The position numbers and the translations under genes were made by a program. A model generated the notes under the pieces. That model had not been told where the DNA came from. It did no database searches and saw only the letters and a list, made by a program, of their open reading frames with translations. From Paenibacillus antibioticophila (lineage in GTDB: Bacteria; Bacillota; Bacilli; Paenibacillales; Paenibacillaceae), in NCBI RefSeq assembly GCF_000455265.1, contig NZ_HG005140.1, positions 545,930 to 609,929 on the forward strand: DNA of 64,000 bases, in the 5' to 3' direction. This document shows positions 17,652-29,454 of this stretch, piece after piece; positions within the stretch are counted from its first letter, which is position 1; every line of letters starts with the position of its first letter.

Positions 17652-17994
17652 AAAAGGGGCTGGCCCAAAAAGTTCCTGAAAACAAAAAAGCCAGAAGGAA
17701 AAGGTGATATTTCCTATCCGGCTTTTTTGTATTTGTATTGGCCGCGGCGCAGCGCGAATGCTTTTTGTACGAATTTTCGTATATAACTGCTCCTTGATGT
17801 CATGGAATAGAAGAGTTTGAACGATATTTCCTACAAATTGCCCTCGTCTCCTCGCTTCACGGGTGCTTTTATACGATATTTCGTTCAAAATCCTGGATTC
17901 AGGCGATGCGGGAGTGATATTGTGCGAATTTTCGTACAAAACTCCGGCAACGCCGGGCATTTGATTTGACGGCCTTTCGGGACAGCCCCTTTTT
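17652..17994. repeat. Family-3 MITE-like element with AAAAGGGGCTGTCCC-type ends
   Basis: About 343 bp bounded by AAAAGGGGCTGGCCCAAAA on the left and the inverted TTTCGGGACAGCCCCTTTT on the right. Inside, a GCCAGAAGGA..TCCTATCCGGCTTTTTT hairpin lies at 17688-17727 and the word CGAATTTTCGTA recurs. No transposase frame. It fills the gap between mscL and the sensor-domain gene and could also supply terminators to both. Confidence 0.6.
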
Positions 17995-18038
17995 TGACTT
18001 TGCGAATAGTTCCTCCAATGGAAGTGATTCAGCTCTCC

Positions 18039-18827
18039 TTAAGCAAGCCATACCTTCTCTTGTGCGAGCTGATCCTCTTGGCGGAACTCTCCGTAATGCG
18101 GCTCAGCAGGCGCATGGAACTGGGTCTCAACCGGCTCTGTCGACGGCTGCAGATAGGACTCGTCCACATACATAATTCTACGCTGAACCTGCATGAGCCC
18201 ATTTACCACGCGAAGTGCGATCAAGAAGAGCACAAGTCCAAAGCCTACGTATAGCAGATATTGCTGATTATAGGTCCAATCGATGTGGAAATATTGAAAC
18301 AGATTGTTTTCTAAAATATCCAGCTGCATTTCATTCATCAGAATGATATGCACAACAGGCAGAGCAATAAATCCGAGTCCTAGTGAAATGGCCGTGACCA
18401 TCACAGCAAAGAAGACAATCCCTGTTACAAACCGGAGAAAGACAAGCATAAGATTTCTAAAGAATAGCTCACCATCGAATCCCTTCACCATCCGCTGCAG
18501 CCAATTCTGCCCGACCGCTGTCTGCGGCTGGCTTGGAGCCGCCGAAGCAGGAGGAGTCGGCAAGCCCAATATATGACGAATCAGGCTTTGCTCAAACTTC
18601 ACCATCCCATCCAGCATCTTAGCCACTCCAAAAAACAGCGGTATCCCGATAAATACCGGAGTCAAGCAGATCGATAGGGCAAGCCCCGTGACCGCTACTA
18701 TCAAATAGATGATCCCTAACGGGAGAGATAGCAATAAGTAGAGGATCGTCGCATAGGTTTTAGGATTAAACAGCGCCCAGCTCACCTTTCCCGCCCGTGC
18801 CATTGTATTCGTATCTGCTGCCTTCAA
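18039..18827 (-). CDS. Sensor-domain (PF13796-type) membrane protein
   Basis: 262 residues. Four membrane segments: a hairpin of two at about residues 20-60 (ending in IGIPLFFG), a third near 130-150 and a fourth near 190-215, with a Pro/Ala-rich linker APSQPQTAVGQ between pairs. This arrangement resembles the putative sensor domain found alone or fused to histidine kinases in Bacillota. No kinase or regulator is adjacent. The start is a TTG with AAGGAG 9 nt upstream. A function in envelope sensing is inference. Confidence 0.6.
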   Translation of the reverse strand: MKAADTNTMARAGKVSWALFNPKTYATILYLLLSLPLGIIYLIVAVTGLALSICLTPVFIGIPLFFGVAKMLDGMVKFEQSLIRHILGLPTPPASAAPSQPQTAVGQNWLQRMVKGFDGELFFRNLMLVFLRFVTGIVFFAVMVTAISLGLGFIALPVVHIILMNEMQLDILENNLFQYFHIDWTYNQQYLLYVGFGLVLFLIALRVVNGLMQVQRRIMYVDESYLQPSTEPVETQFHAPAEPHYGEFRQEDQLAQEKVWLA

Positions 18828-18961
18828 TTTCAAACACTCCTTTAGTCTTGATAAATCACGCACTAAGCTTATAAACTCATTATATCTGCCTTATTTGCGT
18901 GACATAACCGTCTTAAGGGGTGTCTGTACCTAGACTTTAGGCTAGGGTCAAATCTGGATCC

Positions 18962-20674
18962 TCACGATCCGGACTTTACCAATTCGATGACTTCCTCTGT
19001 AGTACCGAGCTGAAGCGCCTGATTTGCCAGTTCCTTCATTTCTGAAGCAGACAGCATTGAAATTTGGCTTCTTGCCGGGAGAATAGAAGTCGCACTCATA
19101 CTGAATTCATCCAGGCCTAGACCCAAAAGCAGAGGAATCGCCGTAGGGTCCCCAGCCATTTCACCACACATTCCAACCCATTTCCCATTAGCGTGAGCTG
19201 CATCAATGACATTCTTAACCAAGCGCAGAATCGCCGGATGATACGGTTGATATAAATAGGAGACCTGCTCGTTCATCCGGTCAGCAGCCATTGTATATTG
19301 AATCAGATCGTTGGTTCCAATACTAAAAAAATCGATTTCCTTAGCGAATTGATCGGCCATCAAGGCTGTCGATGGGATCTCCACCATAATGCCAAGCTGA
19401 ATCTTATCGGATACTTCATACCCTTCTTTTTGCAGCTTTTCCTTTTCCTCTAATAACAAATCACGTGCAACTCGAAATTCATCAAGCGTAGCAATCATTG
19501 GAAACATAATCCGTAAGCTTCCATAGATGCTTCCCCGAAGCAGCGCTCTGAGTTGTACACGAAAGATATCCTGTCGGTCCAGGCACAGACGAATGGCACG
19601 GAATCCAAGGAAAGGATTCATTTCCTTCGGCAGTTCAAGATACGGCAGCTCTTTGTCGCCTCCGATGTCCAAGGTACGAATAACCACCGGCTTCCCCTGC
19701 ATCTTCTCCAGAACAGCTTTATAAGCTACAAACTGCTCTTCCTCTGTCGGCAGTCGGTCTTTGCCCATATACAGAAATTCTGTCCGGTAAAGCCCGATCG
19801 CTTCCCCTCCATTCTCTAACACACTGTTCACATCAACAGGCGCGCCTATGTTCGCGGCCAGTTCGACATGAAGACCGTCTTTCGTTACCGTAGGCTCATG
19901 AACCAGCTTCGCCCACTCCGCTTTTTGCGTTTCGTATTGCGCCTTTTTCGCTTCATATTGGGCAACCGTTTCCGGTGACGGGTCGATAATGACTTCGCCC
20001 TCCAACCCGTCGACAATCACCACGGTGCCGTGTTCAATCGTCGACGTGGCTTGTTTGGTGCCGACAACGGCCGGGATCTCCAGCGTGCGGGCCATGATCG
20101 CCGAATGGGAGGTACGTCCGCCAATATCTGTCGTAAACCCTTTTACATATCGGCGGTTTAGCCTTGCGGTATCTGAGGGTGCCAGGTCTTCAGCAATAAT
20201 GACGACTTCTTCAGAAATCAAGCCGGGATCCGTAATGGATAGGCCCAATAAATGCGCAATTACCCGTTTCGTTACATCCCGGATATCTTTGGCGCGCTCC
20301 CGCATATACTCACTTTCTAAGGCTTCCAGCATGGAGATAAAGTGGTCGGCTGATTCCTTTAAGGCAAATTCTGCGTTTATCCCTTCCGTTCTGATACGCT
20401 CGAAGACTGGATTTAATAGTTCCGGGTCGTTTAACACCAAGGTCTGGGCAGCGAGAATTTCTGCTTTATCGGCGCCAAGCTCCCGGTTTACGTAATCTGT
20501 AATTTCTTCTATTTCCTCTTTTGCACGGCTGATGGCCTGCCTTAATCGCTGTTCTTCGGCATCCTTATTCCCGATTCTCTGTTTAGTTACTTGCAACTCG
20601 GGTTCAACCAGGCGAAAAGCTTTAGCTATTGCGATACCGGCTGAGGCGCCGATTCCCTTTAAATGACTTCGCAT
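18962..20674 (-). CDS. ptsI: PTS enzyme I (PEP-protein phosphotransferase)
   Basis: 570 residues, normal EI length. The phosphohistidine is His190 in [15 protein letters not shown]. The PEP-binding barrel carries [25 protein letters not shown] and [10 protein letters not shown]. It takes phosphate from PEP to HPr and so powers all PTS uptake. Its ATG lies inside the last codons of ptsH (16-nt overlap), so the two are co-translated. It is the last gene of the beta-glucoside PTS operon starting at 25221. Confidence 0.95.
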   Translation of the reverse strand: MRSHLKGIGASAGIAIAKAFRLVEPELQVTKQRIGNKDAEEQRLRQAISRAKEEIEEITDYVNRELGADKAEILAAQTLVLNDPELLNPVFERIRTEGINAEFALKESADHFISMLEALESEYMRERAKDIRDVTKRVIAHLLGLSITDPGLISEEVVIIAEDLAPSDTARLNRRYVKGFTTDIGGRTSHSAIMARTLEIPAVVGTKQATSTIEHGTVVIVDGLEGEVIIDPSPETVAQYEAKKAQYETQKAEWAKLVHEPTVTKDGLHVELAANIGAPVDVNSVLENGGEAIGLYRTEFLYMGKDRLPTEEEQFVAYKAVLEKMQGKPVVIRTLDIGGDKELPYLELPKEMNPFLGFRAIRLCLDRQDIFRVQLRALLRGSIYGSLRIMFPMIATLDEFRVARDLLLEEKEKLQKEGYEVSDKIQLGIMVEIPSTALMADQFAKEIDFFSIGTNDLIQYTMAADRMNEQVSYLYQPYHPAILRLVKNVIDAAHANGKWVGMCGEMAGDPTAIPLLLGLGLDEFSMSATSILPARSQISMLSASEMKELANQALQLGTTEEVIELVKSGS

Positions 20675-20940
20675 GGTTCGCCAAGCCCTTCACTTTTCAA
20701 TGCTTCTTCAATCCCTTGGATCGCCATATCTTCATCAGCACCCGCCGCGGCAATATGAATCTGCGCCCCATAAGGAACACCCAACGACATCACGCCCACA
20801 ATCGATTTCAGGTTCACGCTTCGGCCGTTATATTCGATGTTTACCTCCGCCTTGTATTGGCTTGCTGCTTGAACCAGAATGGAAGCCGGGCGAGTGTGAA
20901 TGCCTACCTCCTCAATGACTGTAAATGTTTTATTTACCAT
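20659..20940 (-). CDS. ptsH: PTS phosphocarrier HPr
   Basis: 93 residues. His15 in GIHTRPAS is the EI phosphorylation site and Ser46 in [12 protein letters not shown] is the HPr-kinase site, so both catalytic and CcpA-coregulator functions are possible. It is slightly longer than the usual 87-88. It is 30 bp downstream of the YczE-like gene and overlaps ptsI. The location in a sugar-specific operon is unusual for a general PTS protein. Confidence 0.93.
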   Translation of the reverse strand: MVNKTFTVIEEVGIHTRPASILVQAASQYKAEVNIEYNGRSVNLKSIVGVMSLGVPYGAQIHIAAAGADEDMAIQGIEEALKSEGLGEPCEVI

Positions 20941-20969
20941 AGTCTCTTTATCTCCTCTCCTATTTATTT

Positions 20970-23086
<2,117 letters not shown>

Positions 23087-23097
23087 TTATCAATCGC

Positions 23098-23445
23098 TTA
23101 TTTTTTGATCATTTCCAGTTGGGCCAAACGGTGATTAAAGCTCTCGAAAATATCAATTAACCGCTTGGCAATATTGATTTCGCTATAAACCGTCATGAGC
23201 GTGTCTTGAGCATGGGCAAACAAAACCGAGTACTCTCCTTGTTCCCCCTCCGTCTCTTTCTGAATGCAATTCGTCTGCACGCGGTGAGCGGTGACAATTT
23301 CCGCGTTGGCTAACTTCATCTTCTCCTTAGCACTGTCAAAATCGCTTTTTTCAATATCCTTTAAGGCATCCGTACAATGCTTTCTTGCTTCCCCTGCATG
23401 TAAAATAATTTGCATCGCATTTTGAGCTACTAGTTCTGAAGTCAT
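23098..23445 (-). CDS. PTS lactose/cellobiose-type EIIA
   Basis: 115 residues, three-helix PTS IIA of the Lac family. The phosphohistidine is in the VLFAHAQDTLMT motif, about residue 77. It relays phosphate from HPr to EIIB. It is 29 bp upstream of the GH1 gene and follows EIIC, from which it is separated by a 176-bp repeat element. Confidence 0.92.
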   Translation of the reverse strand: MTSELVAQNAMQIILHAGEARKHCTDALKDIEKSDFDSAKEKMKLANAEIVTAHRVQTNCIQKETEGEQGEYSVLFAHAQDTLMTVYSEINIAKRLIDIFESFNHRLAQLEMIKK

Positions 23446-23464
23446 AATATAAATCTCCTTTATA

Positions 23465-23640
23465 GAGGTTGTTCAAAAAGTCATCTTTTGATCACGAAGT
23501 AGATCAGGAAGTAGACTCGACGTCGAATCTTGAATTCAGCCGGGCCTTCCGTTGCTCACGAAGGTTTGCCTACGCTCCGCTACTCAGACCCTGGCTTCAC
23601 CCAACCTTCTCGGTGCTGAAAACCTGACTTTTTGAACTCG
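23465..23640. repeat. Family-2 MITE-like element, copy 1 (inside the PTS operon)
   Basis: 176 bp with inverted ends GAGGTTGTTCAAAAAGTC and GACTTTTTGAACTCG. Its interior (TTGAATTCAGCCGGGCCTTC, CCTACGCTCCGCTACTCA) recurs in opposite orientation at 60986-61200. It sits between the IIC stop and the IIA start without a terminator-like T-run. Confidence 0.75.
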
Positions 23641-23650
23641 AATGAATAGT

Positions 23651-24880
23651 TTAATTGGTTTGCGGTACTTCTTTTTCAAGCTCCTGCTTTTCATAGGTTT
23701 TGAAAAATGGATACCAAATCAGCGTGGCTACCGCGACACAGATCAACATCAAAATGATGCCTGTAACGGTTCCCGTTGTAATCCATGTGGAAATCGGAAA
23801 CGGAGCATACCACATATCGAACACAACCTTCGGGATGGGGGCAAAGTGAATGACTTTGGCTCCGATCCAAACGATCAAGGGTAAGACTAAACCGATAAGC
23901 CACATCGGCAGCATCATAATGGGGTTCCATGCAATAGAACCGAATACCAAGGGCTCGTTGATATTAAAAATAGAAGGTACAAAGCAGGCACGTCCCAGCG
24001 CTTTGAGCTTGGCGCTTTTGGAGAACATATGCATAATCACCAGCGGCAGCGTACAGCCTATACCGCCGACCCACAGGTATGCCGAATAGATCGTCTCGGA
24101 GGTGACCAGATTATGCGCTCCCATGGTAGCGTTTGCGGTAATGGCCGCCAGAAGGATCGGCTTGGTGACAGGGGTCAGCACCCAGCTTGAAATCCCCATA
24201 GAATACAGGAAGCAATAAACGAACATAATCAACATAAAGCCCCAAGGCGTCTCCATGACACTGGCCAACGGCATGAATATGCTTAGAATAATATTGTAAA
24301 TATCAATATGAACGAGATCGACCAGCACCCAGGCCACAACGATGGTTATACCAATAGGAAGCATGGAATCGAACCATGATCTGACAAAATCCGGGATGAC
24401 GGAATCCTCTTTGAAAAAGGAGAACTTTCCGAACAGGCTCATGATATAGCCGGTAAAGACCGCAGCGATGATAGCAACGAACATACCGCCGGTACCTAAA
24501 GAACTATGAGAAAAACCAATCGTACCGTCCTTTACGACTTGAGGAGTAACGATAATCAAGAAGGTAATCAAACCGGTGCATCCGGCAATAAACCGCTGTT
24601 TTCTCAGCTTTTTCTTTTCCATTAAATTGAACGGAATCAGGAAAGCTACCAGCAAGGAGAGCATCCCCATCGTCCATCCAAACGGTACCCAGAAGTTAGG
24701 ATAGTTTGGGATCTGATACACATCTCCAGGTATAGTCAGGAGACAAAATACAGATCCTAACAAAATAAACGGCAATAATTGCATGACAGAATCCTTAAGT
24801 GTGACCACCCATACATTATTGTTAACTTTGTTCATTTTGGGAGAAAAGTCGTTTTTCAACCATTCCAGTAATTTGTTCAT
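23651..24880 (-). CDS. PTS lactose/cellobiose-type EIIC permease
   Basis: 409 residues with about ten membrane helices, typical of the cellobiose/diacetylchitobiose EIIC family. The substrate-binding loop region shows FNINEPLVFGSIAWNPIMML, where NEP(L)VFG is the conserved sugar-phosphorylation motif. It imports and phosphorylates a beta-glucoside together with the IIB and IIA encoded beside it. GGGG RBS before the ATG; 14 bp after IIB. Confidence 0.93.
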   Translation of the reverse strand: MNKLLEWLKNDFSPKMNKVNNNVWVVTLKDSVMQLLPFILLGSVFCLLTIPGDVYQIPNYPNFWVPFGWTMGMLSLLVAFLIPFNLMEKKKLRKQRFIAGCTGLITFLIIVTPQVVKDGTIGFSHSSLGTGGMFVAIIAAVFTGYIMSLFGKFSFFKEDSVIPDFVRSWFDSMLPIGITIVVAWVLVDLVHIDIYNIILSIFMPLASVMETPWGFMLIMFVYCFLYSMGISSWVLTPVTKPILLAAITANATMGAHNLVTSETIYSAYLWVGGIGCTLPLVIMHMFSKSAKLKALGRACFVPSIFNINEPLVFGSIAWNPIMMLPMWLIGLVLPLIVWIGAKVIHFAPIPKVVFDMWYAPFPISTWITTGTVTGIILMLICVAVATLIWYPFFKTYEKQELEKEVPQTN

Positions 24881-24894
24881 CTCTTCTATCCCCT

Positions 24895-25221
24895 TTAAAT
24901 TTTCAATTCACTCAGTAAATCATTTAAAGCGGCTTCCCCGTCTAACGTGGAATAATAAGAAGGCTTCATTAAGAGCACCTTGACGTCTGTGCCTCTTGTT
25001 AACTCTTCGATATCATCAACGATATAAGCCAAGTGAGGACCGACTAACAAAGCATCGATATCATGGATATAATTTTCAATCTCCGCTTCTCCTCTGGCTT
25101 TAATATCCATGTTGAGGTTTCTCATTTTAGCCGCCTTGCGAATATTAGCAGCCATAAAGCCGGAGCTTGCTCCCGAGCCACAGACTAGCAATACGTCTAA
25201 CACTTCGTTTGAGCTTCCCAT
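24895..25221 (-). CDS. PTS lactose/cellobiose-type EIIB
   Basis: 108 residues. The phosphocysteine is Cys14 in VLLVCGSGASSGFMA at the N-terminus, followed by the VGPHLAYIVDDI P-loop-facing motif. It is the first gene of the operon IIB-IIC-IIA-GH1-YczE-HPr-EI, an order that resembles licBCAH of B. subtilis. GGAGG precedes the ATG. The likely promoter lies in the 140 bp shared with the divergent LicR-like gene. Confidence 0.93.
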   Translation of the reverse strand: MGSSNEVLDVLLVCGSGASSGFMAANIRKAAKMRNLNMDIKARGEAEIENYIHDIDALLVGPHLAYIVDDIEELTRGTDVKVLLMKPSYYSTLDGEAALNDLLSELKI

Positions 25222-25256
25222 GGTAGTAATCCTCCCTACTTTTATTTATAATGTTT

Positions 25257-25270
25257 TGACAGCGCTATCT
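25257..25270. promoter_or_regulatory. Candidate catabolite-responsive element (cre)
   Basis: TGACAGCGCTATCT matches the cre consensus TGWAARCGYTNNCW at 13 of 14 positions (C at position 4). It lies in the divergent promoter region of the PTS operon and its LicR-like regulator, where CcpA control is expected. Confidence 0.5.
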
Positions 25271-25362
25271 TTATTACAACCAAACTATAATACAAACCCC
25301 AAAACGGGCTCAAATAAAAAACTGCACCCCTGAGGTGCAATATTTTAAAGCGAGGGATGAAG

Positions 25363-27270
25363 ATGAAAGCGCAGTATATCGATCTGATTCATTACCTGAC
25401 TGAAAATAGCAGCGATTGGATTTCATCGCAAAGCTTGGCTGATGAATGCGGTGTGTCCAAACGCAGCATCAAATCCTATATCAGTGAGATTAATGCTATC
25501 CACCACGGGTTAATCCGATCCTCGAACAAAGGTTATAAGGTGGATACGGATAAAGTAAATAAGTTTTTGGCAAGTGAACAAGAAGCTATCCCTCAAACCC
25601 AGTCTGAGAGAACGGCATATATAATAAAGAAATTGATTCAAACCAATGACCCGATTTTTATTTACGATCTGAGCGATGCGCTGTTTATCAGCGACTCAAC
25701 GCTTAGGCTTGATTTGAAGTTGATCAAAGAAAAGCTCGCCAAGAAAAACCTGGAGTTACAATTGAGCAAGGAGCATATTAGGCTGCAGGGAGCGGAAAAG
25801 GATAAGCGAAAGCTGATGAGCAGTATTTTATATGAGGAGGCCAACGGCAGCTTTATTGACATTGATAAAATAAAAGGGCTTTATAAAGAGTTAAATGTCG
25901 ATTACATTCGGGAGGTTGTCGTTGAAAGCTTTTCCGCCCATCACTTTTTTACGAATGATTATTATTTGACGAATGTGATTATTCATATCACCATCGCACT
26001 GGACAGAATGAAGCATGACTTTCAGTTTTTAAATAAAACCGTAAATTATAACGTTGACAGCACCGTCTATTCGATTGCTAAAGAGATCGCTTTTAAATTG
26101 GAATCGTATTTTCATGTCACCTATACAGAAGAGGAGATTGCTGATCTAGCCATCTTAATTTTGTGCAATGGAACCAATGTTAACTTTACGCAAATTGAAG
26201 TAAGCGACCTGGAGAATATCGCCGGGAAAGCTTGTATCGATCTGGTTAGTAAAATAGCCACCGATTTGGACAAGTATTACTATATCAATATTGCTGATTC
26301 CGATTTTATTACCCGCTTTACCCTGCATATTAAGAACCTGTTAATGCGGTTAAAGAACAACCATTCAACAAAAAATCCGCTAACGAATACCATCAAAAGA
26401 GAATGTCCGCTGATTTATGACTGCGCCGTACACGCCTCCCATGTGATTAAGGAGGAAACGGGGTTTAGCATCAGTGACGATGAAATCGCTTATCTAGCCT
26501 TTCACCTGGGGTATGCTATCGATCTGCAGCGGCAATCGAATATAAAAATTTCATGCACGGTGCTGTTCCCGCTTTACTACAATATGAATGTGCAGATTAT
26601 CAATAAATTACAGCAGTACTTCGGGGATGATATTTCGATTCATTCGATTGTTACGGATGAGAGCGATCTGAATCATGCAACTAGTGATTTTATTATTTCT
26701 TCCGCCCAATTGCACAAGATTCCGGAAATACCTTATGTCGTGATTACCCCGTTTTTTATCGAAAGTGATCGGGAGAAAGTGTCGGACAAAATCTTTGAAT
26801 TAAAAGAACAGAAGAAGAAAAAACAATTTAAGACCCACCTGAAATACTTTTTAGACGAAAGACATTTCTGCAGTTCAACAGCAAGGACTGAGAAAGAAGA
26901 GGTTTTACAGTATATCTGTCAGATTATGAATCAGGATGGTTATACGGACGAGGATTTTTATACGAAAATTATGGAACGGGAAGCGATATCCTCCACCGCG
27001 TTCGGACAAGTGGCTATTCCTCATGCCATTAAAATGGAATCCCGGAAAACGGGTATGTTCATTTATTTGAATCCGAACGGCATCACATGGGATCACTCTA
27101 CCGTGAAAATTGTTATGCTAATCACCGTCAGCGGAGAGGATCGAAAAATATTCCGCGATGTATTCGATGCACTCGCCACCATATTGACGGACGATAAAAA
27201 CGTGAATCTCTTGTCATCGGTTAATCAATTTGAAAGTTTTATCAATCAGCTCATGGACTGCTGGGAATAA
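25363..27270 (+). CDS. LicR/MtlR-type PRD transcriptional activator
   Basis: 635 residues. Order of domains: N-terminal HTH (SSQSLADECGVSKRSIKSYI, residues ~18-40), a second Mga-type HTH (DLSDALFISDSTLRLDLKLI), two PTS-regulation domains (around 175-275 and 290-395, with His in IIHITIALD and in VHASHVI), an EIIB-like domain, and a C-terminal EIIA(Fru/Mtl) domain with the phosphohistidine in VAIPHAIKME. Phosphorylation by the PTS tunes its activity. It is divergent from the PTS operon and is its probable activator. GAGGG lies 6 nt before the ATG at 25363; the ATG at 25357 abuts the RBS. Confidence 0.9.
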   Translation: MKAQYIDLIHYLTENSSDWISSQSLADECGVSKRSIKSYISEINAIHHGLIRSSNKGYKVDTDKVNKFLASEQEAIPQTQSERTAYIIKKLIQTNDPIFIYDLSDALFISDSTLRLDLKLIKEKLAKKNLELQLSKEHIRLQGAEKDKRKLMSSILYEEANGSFIDIDKIKGLYKELNVDYIREVVVESFSAHHFFTNDYYLTNVIIHITIALDRMKHDFQFLNKTVNYNVDSTVYSIAKEIAFKLESYFHVTYTEEEIADLAILILCNGTNVNFTQIEVSDLENIAGKACIDLVSKIATDLDKYYYINIADSDFITRFTLHIKNLLMRLKNNHSTKNPLTNTIKRECPLIYDCAVHASHVIKEETGFSISDDEIAYLAFHLGYAIDLQRQSNIKISCTVLFPLYYNMNVQIINKLQQYFGDDISIHSIVTDESDLNHATSDFIISSAQLHKIPEIPYVVITPFFIESDREKVSDKIFELKEQKKKKQFKTHLKYFLDERHFCSSTARTEKEEVLQYICQIMNQDGYTDEDFYTKIMEREAISSTAFGQVAIPHAIKMESRKTGMFIYLNPNGITWDHSTVKIVMLITVSGEDRKIFRDVFDALATILTDDKNVNLLSSVNQFESFINQLMDCWE

Positions 27271-27368
27271 GCCTTAACAATACGATTTCGGATCCGTGAT
27301 ACCGTTCCGGGGTCGGAACGTCCCCCCTCCGCCTGTGCCGCTGGAGTTTAGGATAAAGGGCATGAAGA

Positions 27369-27396
27369 AAACCATCCCGGAAGGGATGGTTTTTTT
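27369..27396. terminator. Bidirectional terminator
   Basis: AACCATCCC and GGGATGGTT arms with Ts on both strands, between the convergent LicR-like and FAD oxidoreductase genes. Confidence 0.8.
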
Positions 27397-27407
27397 CATG
27401 GTGCGCC

Positions 27408-28871
27408 TTACTTACTCACGACGATCTTGTAATCCTTCTCCAAATACTGATGAATCCGCTTGAAGTCGGCTTGGGTCAGCTCGTCCAGACGTCTGCCTTG
27501 CTTCAGCTCCCGGCCTAGAATAATGCCGATCGTCTGACCGGCCAGAGCCGTCGTCGGCACGATTCGCGCACTGCCATAGGCCTTGATGGTTGCTCCGACA
27601 TTCTTGCCCGCGACAAGGACATTGTCATACGACTTCAGCATGAAGGAACGCAGCGGAATCCCGTAGCGATCCGGCTTGCCGTAGCCGATGCCCTTCGTGA
27701 CAGCCCGAGTGGCCTGCAGGTCAACGGCGTACCCGCCAATCGTAACGTTATCCCAGAACATCCGGCTCGACATCAGGTCCGGGTAATCCAGCACATATTT
27801 CGTCTCATAACGGTTGAAATCCCGGATGTACAAGTACTCTGGAAGCTCGCCCAATTTGGCTTTTTCAAAGCCAGGGATATTCTTCTGCATAAATGTAAGG
27901 ATATACGGCGCTTCCTTCTTCGCCTTGCTCACTGCGTTCTCCACCGACTTCAGATCCGAAGGATCGACATCGTACACGAGCAGTGCGTTGATCACGACAT
28001 CGCCGTCCTTCTGATACGTTGCATTGAGTCCCCGCAGCATAAACAGCTTGTCCTGCGGCTTATAATTGTACGTGATGTTGCTGAACCCGGCTGCAAAATT
28101 CCAATCCACATAAGTGTTGGCGCCGTACTTCTTGCGCACATTGGTCAGCGGATAATCCTCCAGCACAGCCTGATGCAGCTTGTTCCAATTCACATTTTTA
28201 AAATTCAGCATATATGTAGCGGCCATATAATCGGGCTTCTGCCCGTCATAGATACTCTCCATTCCCGGAATACGGCTCTCCCCAAGCTTGCCGGTCAGCG
28301 CATTAAAGTCCGTATTCTCCACCCAGTATTCAGCCTCAACCGTAAATGGGTTACCGAGTCTGTTCTTGTAGGTCAGCGATTTCACCGTCTTCTTGCTGCC
28401 CTCTCCCTGAGTCTTCACGGACTCAATGGTGATGCCGCTTTTCAGCGGAATGCCCTGGATCAGATTCTGATAAAATTTCTCAAACGAAGCCAGCCTGCGA
28501 ACATTTCCTGCTTTATAATCGGCATACAGCGGCTTCAACGCCCCTTGAACCAGGCTGCGTCCCTTATTGTCATTGGGCTCGTCCAGCACAATCATCTGAC
28601 CCTGAATCAGCTCACCGCCCGGCTTGCTGCGAGGGTCAAGAATTAGAACATTCAGCCCCTGATCGCGGGCGGACCTGGCCAGAAGCACACCCTGAAGCTC
28701 ACTGCCGATAATGACCACATCATAATGAAGAACCCCATCACCGGAGGCTTTGGCCGAAGCCTCCCCCTTTGCCGCCAGAGAAATACCAGGCACCTGCACA
28801 AACAGCGCCATAACCAGCAGCAACACCACGTACCTTGAAATCTTTTTCATTCCCATCAACGTCTTTTCCAC
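27408..28871 (-). CDS. Secreted FAD-dependent oxidoreductase (FAD_oxidored type)
   Basis: 487 residues. A Sec signal peptide (KKISRYVVLLLVMALFVQVP, cleavage near SLA-AK) is followed by a Rossmann FAD motif that is slightly degenerate (DVVIIGSELQGVLLARSARD) and PRSKPGGEL. The C-terminal VLVAGKNVGA and ARIVPTTALAGQTIG complete an FAD-dependent oxidoreductase fold of the PF12831 type. An exported flavoenzyme of this type is uncommon; it must fold with FAD outside or use Tat-independent loading. The start is unclear (GTG at 28871, or ATG at 28856 or 28850). Substrate unknown. The gene stands alone. Confidence 0.75.
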   Translation of the reverse strand: MEKTLMGMKKISRYVVLLLVMALFVQVPGISLAAKGEASAKASGDGVLHYDVVIIGSELQGVLLARSARDQGLNVLILDPRSKPGGELIQGQMIVLDEPNDNKGRSLVQGALKPLYADYKAGNVRRLASFEKFYQNLIQGIPLKSGITIESVKTQGEGSKKTVKSLTYKNRLGNPFTVEAEYWVENTDFNALTGKLGESRIPGMESIYDGQKPDYMAATYMLNFKNVNWNKLHQAVLEDYPLTNVRKKYGANTYVDWNFAAGFSNITYNYKPQDKLFMLRGLNATYQKDGDVVINALLVYDVDPSDLKSVENAVSKAKKEAPYILTFMQKNIPGFEKAKLGELPEYLYIRDFNRYETKYVLDYPDLMSSRMFWDNVTIGGYAVDLQATRAVTKGIGYGKPDRYGIPLRSFMLKSYDNVLVAGKNVGATIKAYGSARIVPTTALAGQTIGIILGRELKQGRRLDELTQADFKRIHQYLEKDYKIVVSK

Positions 28872-28940
28872 TCCCTATGGATAATTGGTTCACCTATATT
28901 ATCGGTGGAAAAGGGGGATTTTAACAGGGAGGATTTGTAT

Positions 28941-28974
28941 AAAAAGGGGATCCCCTATGTATAGGGCAATCCCC
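28941..28974 (-). terminator. Terminator after the DUF6809 gene
   Basis: GGGGATTGCCCTA and TAGGGGATCCCC pair, followed by TTTTT on the minus strand. Confidence 0.75.
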
Positions 28975-29011
28975 GTGAGTACTATTCATGAATAGATGGA
29001 TGATCGTTCCA

Positions 29012-29278
29012 TCACTCAACGTACACTTCAACTACCATCCGTGCCCCCAGCCGAAATCCCTGCGAAAAGGATGCCGCCAGTTCCATGCTCTGAAGCTTCT
29101 GATAAAGCTCAAACAATTCCTCCAGCTCGCGAAACTCATCGACGGAGAGCTTTCCTTTCCACGAATCCATGGACTCGGACACTTGTCTGCATAGCTGGCG
29201 GTATTGCGGATCACGGGGGACATTGGCTTCATTAGGAATGAGCTCGCCGTAGTATAAAGATTCGAGGAAATTGGGCAT
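29012..29278 (-). CDS. DUF6809-type small protein
   Basis: 88 residues, mostly helical: NFLESLYYGELIPNE at the start, DPQYRQLCRQVSESMDSW, then FSQGFRLGARMVVEVY at the end. This matches a widespread Bacillota family of small proteins often found near phage or mobile DNA; function unknown. GGAGG precedes the ATG. It is at the left border of the defence islet. Confidence 0.7.
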   Translation of the reverse strand: MPNFLESLYYGELIPNEANVPRDPQYRQLCRQVSESMDSWKGKLSVDEFRELEELFELYQKLQSMELAASFSQGFRLGARMVVEVYVE

Positions 29279-29365
29279 GGGGAGACCTCCGTACTTTTCT
29301 TAAAAGTATACCGAAAATAGAGTTGCCATGTGGTACGTGAATGCGTATAGCTTGTATGTGAAGAC

Positions 29366-29390
29366 AAAAAAGGCACCTGGTAGGTGCCTT
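29366..29390 (-). terminator. Terminator after the McrC-like gene
   Basis: AGGCACCT and AGGTGCCT arms with TTTTTT on the minus strand, 65 bp after the stop. Confidence 0.75.
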
Positions 29391-29418
29391 GAAAATTGAT
29401 TTTGTTATTCACTATTGA

Positions 29419-29448
29419 ATTAGGGCAGATTAGGGCAGATTAGGGCAG
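29419..29448. repeat. Three tandem 10-bp repeats at the islet edge
   Basis: ATTAGGGCAG occurs three times in exact tandem directly after the McrC-like gene stop. May mark a recombination or slippage point. Confidence 0.8.
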
Positions 29449-29454
29449 TAAAAT

